Under the pieces are notes generated by a model. That model was not told the DNA's origin. It ran no database searches and was given only the letters and a program-made list of their open reading frames with translations. Source: Paraescarpia echinospica (taxonomy: Eukaryota > Annelida > Polychaeta > Sabellida > Siboglinidae). From it: 64,000 bases of DNA. Below, piece after piece: positions 56,156 through 64,000 of this stretch (position 1 is the stretch's first letter; every line of letters begins with the position of its first letter). The stretch covers positions 2,583,338 to 2,647,337 of the forward strand of contig CM034544.1 of NCBI GenBank assembly GCA_020002185.1, given 5' to 3'. The position numbers and the translations under genes were made by a program.

Positions 56156-57401
56156 AAGCGTCCCAGACAGTTAGACGCCAGGCAAGTTTTCCCTTTCCAA
56201 GCAAGGGTAGGGCCCAGTCCACATATGTCGGTCCCTGCTTTGTCTACAATCGGGGTGGAGTGGTGTGACAAAGCCTCTTGCTACTTTGCACACAAGTGCC
56301 AGTCGTGTGGCGGCAGTGGCCATCCCGCTGTGCGGTGCTTTCAAACCATGGGGAAACGCCCACAGTCCAGTAGCCCACCGGTTACAAGCCCACCAGCTCG
56401 ACCAAACCCCTCAGTTAGACCACGCCCCCCAGGTAGACCAGGGCCCTCAAGTAACACACTTTTCCCAGGTAGACAACCAGCTGCCAGTGGTTCACCCCCT
56501 GGGTCAGGAGGTAAGTTGCCCTCCCCGGTTTCTCCTGCAGTTTTGCATGAAAGGTTGACTGGTTATGACAGCGACCTACGCAAGTATCTTGTACATGGGT
56601 TTTCACATGGTTTTAAAATAGGTTGTTTTGACTTGCCAACCCAGTTTGATGTCAATGTATGCAGTTTAAAATCTGCTGATGAATATTCACAAGTTATAGA
56701 TAAGGAGATAGCGAAAGAGCTGTCATTAGGCAGGGTGCTGGGGCCTTATGACGTTCCTCCATCCTGTCATAACTACAGAATCTCCCCACTAGGTGTTGTC
56801 CATTAGAACCCAGGTGAATTTACAATGATTCACCATTTGTCACACCCAGAAGGTTCATCTGTTAATGTTTACATTCCACAGGATATATCATCTGTCACTT
56901 ATGCCACAATTCAGGATGCCATTGATGTTATTACGGATTCGCCAAAACCTGTGTACGTGGCTAAAGTAGATGTCGAATCGGCTTTCCGTATCATACCAGT
57001 CTCGCCAGCAGATAGGCCAATGTTGGGTTTTAGGTGGAGGGGGCAGTATTTTATGGATGCTGTTTTGCCTATGGGCTGCTCTAGTTCATGTGCCATTTCT
57101 TGATTGTTTCAGTACGGCTCTAGAGTGGGTGGCAAAGATCAAACTGGGTGTGACAGCAATGATTCACGTGATCGATGATTTCCTAATTGTGTCTGATTCA
57201 GCAGATAAGTGTAATCAGGATATGATGGCATTTGTTAACCTTTGCAAGGAAATTGGGGTACTGCTAGCACCTGATGAAACAGTTGGCCCGTCCACCTCGA
57301 TCCCTTTTCTAGGAATTATTCTAGATACTGTCAACCAAGAGGCTAGGCTTCCAGAGGATAAGTTGAATAAAGCCAGGGCATTACTAGTGACTTTTTCTTG
57401 A
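56020..57401 (+). pseudogene. Gag C-terminus/reverse transcriptase (plus copy)
   Basis: The frame passes from the Gag overlap to CDKASCYFAHKCQSCGGSGH (zinc region, after a private one-base insertion near 56,266), then RT blocks YVAKVDVESAFRIIPVSP (motif A), DAVLPMGCSSSCAI (motif B), IHVIDDFLIVSDSAD (motif C, DD) and FLGIILDTVNQEARL. Breaks: TAG at 56,804-56,806 (Lys in the minus copy), +1 at TCT-TGA 57,098-57,103 and +1 at TCT-TGA 57,396-57,401. The last two are shared with the minus copy and sit in the same octamer TTTCTTGA. Confidence 0.87.
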
Positions 57402-58104
57402 CAGACAGAACGTGACACTGAAGGAGTTACAACAGCTACTCGGGTTTTTGGGATTCACATGTTCTGTAATCAAACCTGGCAGACCATTTTTACGCCGTTT
57501 AGTCGAATTGACAATCGGCGTATGTAAGCCACATTATCATATCCGCTTGACGAGGCAGGCAAAACTTGATCTACAAGTGTGGCTAGAATTTTTGCAACAT
57601 TTCAATGGCAAATCTTTCCTCTTGGATGATGACTTTATAACAGGTGACTATCTTCAGCTGTACACTGATGCTGCGGGGGGAGTAGGTTATGGGGCTTTGT
57701 GTGGAGTAGAATGGTTTTGGGGCCTGTGGCCAGAGGCGTGGCGTTCACTCAATGCCGCTGTTTTAGAATTATATCCAATCATGGCAGCCGTACACGTTTG
57801 GGGTAATGCTTGGGCAAACAAGAGTGTCTGCTTTTTTACGGATAATGAAGCACTTGTTCCGGTAATTAATAACCAGACGTCACGCATACCACACATCATG
57901 GCCTTCCTTCGCCCACTGGTATTGGCTTGCCTGCATTATAATATCAATTTTGCAGGGCGCCACATTCCAGGGCGATTTAACACTCTCACTGATAAGTTAT
58001 CCCGTTCACAGGTGGACAGGTTCCGGGAATTGGCGCCATGGGCAGATGTCAACCCAGTGAGGGTGCCTTACCGGGTGTCACCGGCCGGCTTAGGGACTCT
58101 TTGA
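57400..58104 (+). CDS. RNase H domain (plus copy)
   Basis: In the frame entered after the second +1 shift, about 230 residues: LQQLLGFLGFTCSVIKPGRP, LYTDAAGGVGYGALCGVEWF (first Asp), AVLELYPIMAAVHVWG (Glu), CFFTDNEALVPVINNQ (second Asp) and FAGRHIPGRFNTLTDKLSRS (last Asp). This is the RNase H of DIRS/Ngaro polymerases, which removes RNA from the RNA:DNA hybrid. All four acidic positions are present. It ends at 58,104, overlapping the recombinase frame from 58,038. Confidence 0.87.
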   Translation, partial: DRQNVTLKELQQLLGFLGFTCSVIKPGRPFLRRLVELTIGVCKPHYHIRLTRQAKLDLQVWLEFLQHFNGKSFLLDDDFITGDYLQLYTDAAGGVGYGALCGVEWFWGLWPEAWRSLNAAVLELYPIMAAVHVWGNAWANKSVCFFTDNEALVPVINNQTSRIPHIMAFLRPLVLACLHYNINFAGRHIPGRFNTLTDKLSRSQVDRFRELAPWADVNPVRVPYRVSPAGLGTL

Positions 58105-59002
58105 ACCAGCTACTGCAGGCTTCTATAGCGCCGTCATCACGTGCTCATTATGAACGGTCTTGGAACAAGTTTGTTTTGTTTAATGCTTCGCTTGATTTAT
58201 CTTCGCAGCTGCCGGCTTCAGTGTCGACAATGTTACTCTTTATAGCACATCTGCATTCTAGTGGAGCTGCCCCAGCATCAATTGTCAGCCGTTGCTTATT
58301 TTCACAAGATTCATGGTTTTGATGACCCATCTAAGTGTTTATTGTAGCCAAGGCCTTGGCAGGTGCTCGTAATCTTAGATCTGTCCCTGATGTCCCACCG
58401 CGTTTACATCACGTTATAAATGTATAATGCTCCGTGCCATGATGGTGATAGCTTTCAAGGCTTATTTGCGGGTGGGAGAAATGGTACCGCGATCAAGGAG
58501 TCATGTAGGGGGATGTTTGCAGTTGGGTGACGTGTTAATGTCAGGAGATCTAATATCAATTTCCTTCCGTCGTTTCAAACGTAGCACGCGGCAGGGTCCG
58601 CAGTCCCTCCAGGTGAGAGGTGAGTGCATCCCTGGTTCACCCATATACCTTGCTTCCTTTATGAAAGAGTTTCAGTCAGGTAGAGGTCAGATACAATCAT
58701 CTTTAATTGCCTATGCGGATGGCTCTCCAATGCTACGCAGTGAATTTGATGTGTCTTTAAAGCGATTGCTGGGTTTCTGTGGATATCAAACTGGTGGCTT
58801 TAAGGGCCACAGCTTTCGCATTGGGGCAGTTACCGCGGCAGCATTGCGGGGTGAATCTGACGCGCAGATAAGAGCGGCAGGAAGTACATCAGAAAAGCTT
58901 AAAAGGATAAAATGGTTTCGGTTAGGCCTGGTTTGTTTATGTGGGGGGGTCACATGTTCGGTGACCTGTGGCGAAATACCCCCACATTTGGTATTAGTAT
59001 AA
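58038..59002 (+). pseudogene. Tyrosine recombinase (plus copy), frame-broken
   Basis: The N-terminal core-binding part is LLQASIAPSSRAHYERSWNK. It loses frame near 58,280 (SAVAYFHKIHGFDD continues in another frame) and lacks a segment around 58,400. The catalytic part is AMMVIAFKAYLRVGEMVPRS (first Arg), FRRFKRSTRQGPQS and GHSFRIGAVTAAALRG (His 58,808, Arg 58,817). The usual GRW..Y block is missing: the frame reads AAGSTSEKLKRIKW, while RKYIR with Tyr codon TAC 58,885-58,887 is out of frame. Such enzymes integrate circular DNA without duplicating the target. This copy cannot encode an active one as a single frame. Confidence 0.87.
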
Positions 59003-59393
59003 TTTTAGATTTAGTGTTTTTGGCAGCAGATAGCGTGGTATTCAGAAAGGCACTTTTTAGTTAATCATGTTGGCTTAGTTAATCATGTTGGCTTTAAAAT
59101 TAACTCTACACATAACAAGCTCTGCTGTGATTACATGTCATTCCTTTCAATTGTTCTAGGAATACCGCTGCTGCTTTATATGTTGAAATGTGGGCTCTAA
59201 CAGCCTGATGTTCAGGAGACTAGTATGGGCTCAGTCACAGGCCTGGCATTGGGTTGTAGAGTCCACATTTATTTAATTTAAATATTACAGTGTGCCAAAA
59301 AGGCTTATACACTGGTTACCCATAATAAACAAACGTCATCCATTTGGCCTTTTTCATATCTATATTTGTCTCCGTGTTGTTGCTTGCATAAAT
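58970..59393 (+). repeat. Ngaro plus copy: B1 repeat
   Basis: 424 bp, GGCGAAATACCCCCAC...TTGCTTGCATAAAT, directly abutting A2. Confidence 0.92.
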
Positions 59394-59629
59394 GATGGTG
59401 TGCACATCTGGCACAGCCGATTTGCATACTGGACTTTGTGCAAGACAACAGCATACGGAGGCCTCCCATTAGAGGAGGCTAATTTATGCAAGGACGTGTT
59501 AATTACTCCCGTGGGGAGAATCAAATCAACCAATCAGCGCGCACTGGCGCGCGTCCCTCGGGAGAATCCTAAGCTGATCCCGCACTCCGTTTGCGAAAGC
59601 ATAAAGGGGCAGACGTTTGTCTAATTTGA
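59394..59629 (+). repeat. Ngaro plus copy: A2 repeat
   Basis: 236 bp, same borders as A1. The B1-A2 junction, CATAAATGATGGTG, is the predicted circle junction. Confidence 0.92.
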
Positions 59630-59852
59630 CCCACCCGCCTCCCTACTTTTCGTCCAGGAATGTTTGATGTATAGTCATGATTTGTGCATCGTTATTGGAA
59701 AGGGGTTGCTGGTCTCTATGCTTTCCCCACATTTATAATTGATTGTGAGCATAGGGTTTGCACCGGATGTGTTCACGGGGTTTTATTGCAAGAGATGTTG
59801 CATGCCTTTTTCCACTTTCGATTTAGGAATAGTATGGAATTGTATATATCGG
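59630..59852 (+). other. Ngaro spacer between A2 and B2
   Basis: 223 bp unique to the element (starts CCCACCCGCCTCCC), present at the same place in the minus copy (44,321-44,543). No ORF of note. Confidence 0.7.
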
Positions 59853-60276
59853 GGCGAAATACCCCCACATTTGGTATTAGTATACTTTTAGATTTAGTGT
59901 TTTTGGCAGCAGATAGCGTGGTATTCAGAAAGGCACTTTTTAGTTAATCATGTTGGCTTAGTTAATCATGTTGTCTTTAAAATTAACTCTACACATAACA
60001 AGCTCTGCTGTGATTACATGTCATTCCTTTCAATTGTTCTAGGAATACCGCTGATGCTTTATATGTTGAAATGTGGGCTCTAACAGCCTGATGTTCAGGA
60101 GACTAGTATGGGCTCAGTCACAGGCCTGGCATTGGGTTGTAGAGTCCACATTTCTTTTATTTAAATATTACAGTGTGCCAAAAAGGCTTATACACTGGTT
60201 ACCCATAATAAACAAACGTCATCCATTTGGCCTTTTTCATATCTATATTTGTCTGCGTGTTGTTGCTTGCATAAAT
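59853..60276 (+). repeat. Ngaro plus copy: B2 terminal repeat
   Basis: 424 bp matching B1. The outer edge CATAAAT joins satellite ATCACAATTG. Confidence 0.92.
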
Positions 60277-63200
60277 ATCACAATTGGTATATTGTCATTA
60301 CTATTGTGATAATATAACCATAACTATATTGTTAGTGAAGTAATAACAGCAATAATATCACAATTTGGATATTGTCATTACTATTGTGATAGTATAACCA
60401 TAACTATATTATTATTGAAGTAATAACAGCAATACTATCACAATTGGGATATTGTCATTACTACTGTGATGTATAACCATAACTATATTATTATTGAAGT
60501 AATAACAGAAATACTATCACAATTGGGATATTGTCATTACTATTGTTATAGTATAACCATAACTATATTATTATTGAAATAATAATAGCAATAATATCAC
60601 AATTGGGATATTGTCATTACTATTGTGATAGTGTAACCATAACTATATTATTATTGAAATAATAACAGCAATACTATCACAATTGGTATATTGTCATTAC
60701 TATTGTGATAATATAACCATAACTATATTGTTATTGAAGTAATAACAGCAATAATATCACAATTTAGATATTGTCATTACTACTGTGATGTATAACCATA
60801 ACTATATTATTATTGAAGTAATAACAGAAATACTATCACAATTGGGATATTGTCATTACTATTGTTATAGTATAACCATAACTATATTATTATTGAAATA
60901 ATAACAGCAATAATATCACAATTGGGATATTGTCATTACTATTGTGATAGTGTAACCATAACTATATTATTATTGAAATAATAACAGCAATAATATCACA
61001 ATTGGTATATTGTCATTACTATTGTGATAATATAACCATAACTATATTGTTATTGAAGTAATAACAGCAATAATATCACAATTTGGATATTGTCATTACT
61101 ATTGTGATAGTATAACCATAACTATATTATTATTGAAGTAATAACAGCAATACTATCACAATTGGGATATAGTCATTACTACTGTGATGTATAACCATAA
61201 CTATATTATTATTGAAGTAATAACAGCAACACTATCACAATTGGGATATTGTCATTACTATTGTTATAGTATAACCATAACTATATTATTATTGAAATAA
61301 TAACAGCAATAATATCACAATTGGGATATTGTCATTACTATTGTGATAGTGTAACCATAACTATATTATTATTGAAATAATAACAGCAATAATATCACAA
61401 TTGGGATATTGTCGTTACTATTTTGATAGTATAACCATAACTATATTGTTATTGAAGTAATAACAGCAATAATATCACAATTGGGATATTAACATTACTT
61501 TTGTGATAGTATAACCATAACTATATTATTATTGAAGTAATAACAGCAATACTATCACAATTGGGATATTAACATTACTACTGTGATGTATAACCATAAC
61601 TATATTATTATTGAAGTAATAACAGCAATAATATCACAATTGGGATATTGTCATTACCATAGTGATAGTATAACCATAACTATATTATTATTGAAGTAAT
61701 AACAGCAATACTATCACAATTGGGATATTGTCATTACAATTTTGATAGTATAACCATAACTATATTATTATTAAAGTAATAACAGCAATACTATCACAAT
61801 TGGGATATTGTCATTACTATTGTGATAGTATAACCATAACTATATTATTATTGAAGTAATAACAGCAATAATATCACAATTGGGATATTGTCATTACTAT
61901 TGTGATAGTATAACCATAACTATATTGTTATTGAAGTAATAACAGCAATAATATCACAATTGGGATATTGTCATTACTATTGTGATAATATAACCATAAC
62001 TATATTATTATTGAAATAATAACAGCAATAATATCACAACTGGGATATTGTCATTACTATTGTGATAGTGTAACCATAATTATATTATTATTGAAATAAT
62101 AACAGCAATAATATCACAATTGGTATATTGTCATTACTATTGTAATAATATAACCATATCTATATTGTTATTGAAGTAATAACAGCAATAATATCACAAT
62201 TTGGATATTGTCATTACTATTGTGATAGTATAACCTTAACTATATTATTATTGAAGTAATAACAGCAATACTATCACAATTGGGATATAGTCATTACTAC
62301 TGTGATGTATAACCATAACTATATTATTATTGAAGTAATAACAGCAATACTATCACAATTGGGATATTGTCATTACTATTGTTATAGTATAACCATAACT
62401 ATATTATTATTGAAATAATAACAGCAATAATATCACAATTGGGATATTGTCATTACTATTGTGATAGTGTAACCATAACTATATTATTATTGAAATAATA
62501 ACAGCAATAATATCACAATTGGGATATTGTCATTACTATTGTGATAGTATAACCATAACTATATTGTTATTGAAGTAATAACAACAATAATATCAAAATT
62601 GGGATATTGTCATTACTATTGTGATAGTATAACCATAACTATATTATTATAGAAGTAATAACAGCAATACTATCACAATTGGGATATTAACATTACTACT
62701 GTGATGTATAACCATAACTATATTATTATTGAAGTAATAACAGCAATAATATCACAATTGGGATATTGTCATTACTATAGTGATAGTATAACCATAACTA
62801 TATTATTATTGAAGTAATAACAGCAATACTATCACAATTGGGATATTGTCATTACTATTGTGATAGTATAACCATAACTATATTATTATTGAAGTAATAA
62901 CAGCAATACTATCACAATTGGGATATTGTCATTACTATTGTGATAGTATAACCATAACTATATTGTTATTGAAGAAATAACAGCAATAATATCACAATTG
63001 GGATATTGTCATTACTATTGTGATAGAATAACCATAACTATATTATTATTGAAGTAATAACAGCAATACTATCACAATTGGGATATTGTCATTACTATAG
63101 TGATAGTATAACCATAACTATATTATTATTAAAGTAATAACAGCAATACTATCACAATTGGGATATTGTCATTACTATTGTGATAGTGTAAACATAACTA

Positions 63201-64000
63201 TATTATTATTGAAGTAATAACAGCAATAATATCACAATTGGGATATTGTAATTACTATTTTGATAGTATAACCATAACTATTTTATTATTGAAGTAATAA
63301 CAGCAATAATATCACAATTGGGATTTTGTCATAACTATTGTGATAGTATAACCATAACTATATTATTATTGAAGTAATAACAGCAATAATATCACAATTG
63401 GGATATTGTCATTACTATTGTGATAGTATAACCATAACTATATTATTATTGAAGTAATAACAGCAATACTATCACAATTGGGATATTGTCATTACTATTG
63501 TGATAGTATAACCATAACTATATTATTATTAAAGTAATAACAGCAATAATATCACATTTGGGATATTGTCATTACTATTGTGATAGCATAACCATAACTA
63601 TATTATTATTGAAGTAATAACAGCAATACTATCACAGTTGGGATATTGTCATTACTACTGTGATGTATAACCATAACTATATTATTATTGAAGTAATAAC
63701 AGAAATACTATCACAATTGGGATATTGTCATTACTATTTTTATAGTATAACCATAACTATATTATTATTGAAATAATAACAGCAATAATATCACAATTGG
63801 GATATTGTCATTACTATTGTGATAGTGTAACCATAACTATATTATTATTGAAATAATAACAGCAATAATATCACAATTGGTATATTGTCATTACTATTGT
63901 GATAATATAACCATAACTATATTGTTATTGAAGTAATAACAGCAATAATATCACAATTTGGATATTGTCATTACTATTGTGATAGTACAACCATAACTAT
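60277..64000. repeat. 80-bp AT-rich satellite, right block (>46 units, runs off window)
   Basis: Same monomer as 50,388-53,293, with the same higher-order markers (GTTATAGTATAACC, 79-bp CTACTGTGATG variant, ATTGGTATATTG). The array continues beyond the window. Confidence 0.97.

Larger units (their letters stand above)
53294..60276 (+). mobile_element. Ngaro/DIRS-type tyrosine-recombinase retrotransposon, plus copy (defective)
   Basis: A 6,983-bp element: A1 53,294-53,529, SGNH hydrolase, tandem repeats, Gag, RT, RNase H, tyrosine recombinase, B1 58,970-59,393, A2 59,394-59,629, 223 bp, B2 59,853-60,276. The flanks GCAATAAT and ATCACAATTG join into an uninterrupted satellite monomer, so there is no target duplication. 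AAT at both edges makes the exact cut ambiguous by three bases. Lesions private to this copy are a one-base insertion near 56,266 and a TAG at 56,804. Shared with the minus copy: two +1 shifts in RT and an out-of-frame catalytic Tyr. It retains the RNase H end and recombinase N-terminus that the minus copy lost. Confidence 0.94.

Noticed and set aside
43897..60276. The two Ngaro copies as a simple segmental duplication of one insertion
   Set aside because: The junctions fall at different positions of the 80-bp monomer and in opposite orientation relative to it, so two insertions are needed.

Overview
This window is eukaryotic (animal) genomic DNA. It has intron-split genes with GT/AG borders, CA/AT/GC-rich microsatellites, many minisatellites, two satellites with 80-bp units, non-LTR retrotransposon remains and two copies of a tyrosine-recombinase retrotransposon of the Ngaro/DIRS type. 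The mixture suggests an aquatic invertebrate, possibly a mollusc or other lophotrochozoan, but nothing here fixes the phylum. No prokaryotic operons, CRISPR arrays or rRNA genes were seen.

Layout. 1-4.9 kb: repeats, a hairpin and one weak candidate exon. 4,955-17,711 (+): a gene for a secreted or membrane protein with one LDLR-type YWTD beta-propeller. Seven exons with matching splice phases were reconstructed (signal peptide, then six propeller exons). Its introns carry minisatellites, a decayed LINE, a TA-flanked MITE and a near full-length ~3.2-kb LINE flanked by a 15-bp direct repeat. 18.2-23.9 kb: large tandem arrays (CA, 78-bp, 49-bp units). 24-28 kb: interspersed repeats, a tRNA-like promoter and a decayed gene of a multicopy unknown family. 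28.2-31.2 kb: an 80-bp satellite that grew inside an interspersed repeat. 31.2-35.6 kb: copies of that repeat, a GC-rich minisatellite element and a second decayed member of the unknown family between inverted repeats. 35,767-41,838 (-): six exons of a monocarboxylate transporter-like (SLC16/MCT, major facilitator) gene, with the first exon missing and one reading-frame break. 42.1-43.2 kb: a 29-bp minisatellite.

43.8-64 kb: a second 80-bp AT-rich satellite holding two Ngaro-like elements in opposite orientation (43,897-50,387 minus; 53,294-60,276 plus). Each has the split direct repeats A1-ORFs-B1-A2-B2 (A 236 bp, B 424 bp) and encodes an SGNH hydrolase, a Gag-like zinc-finger protein, reverse transcriptase/RNase H and a tyrosine recombinase. 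Removing either element restores the satellite without a target-site duplication, as expected for insertion of a circle by a tyrosine recombinase. In both copies only the SGNH frame is fully intact. Both share an out-of-frame catalytic tyrosine region, and both have two +1 frame changes at the same octamer, TTTCTTGA. Because they sit at different phases of the satellite monomer, they look like separate insertions of an already impaired element. If the transporter's first exon lies to the right, this whole region is in its first intron.
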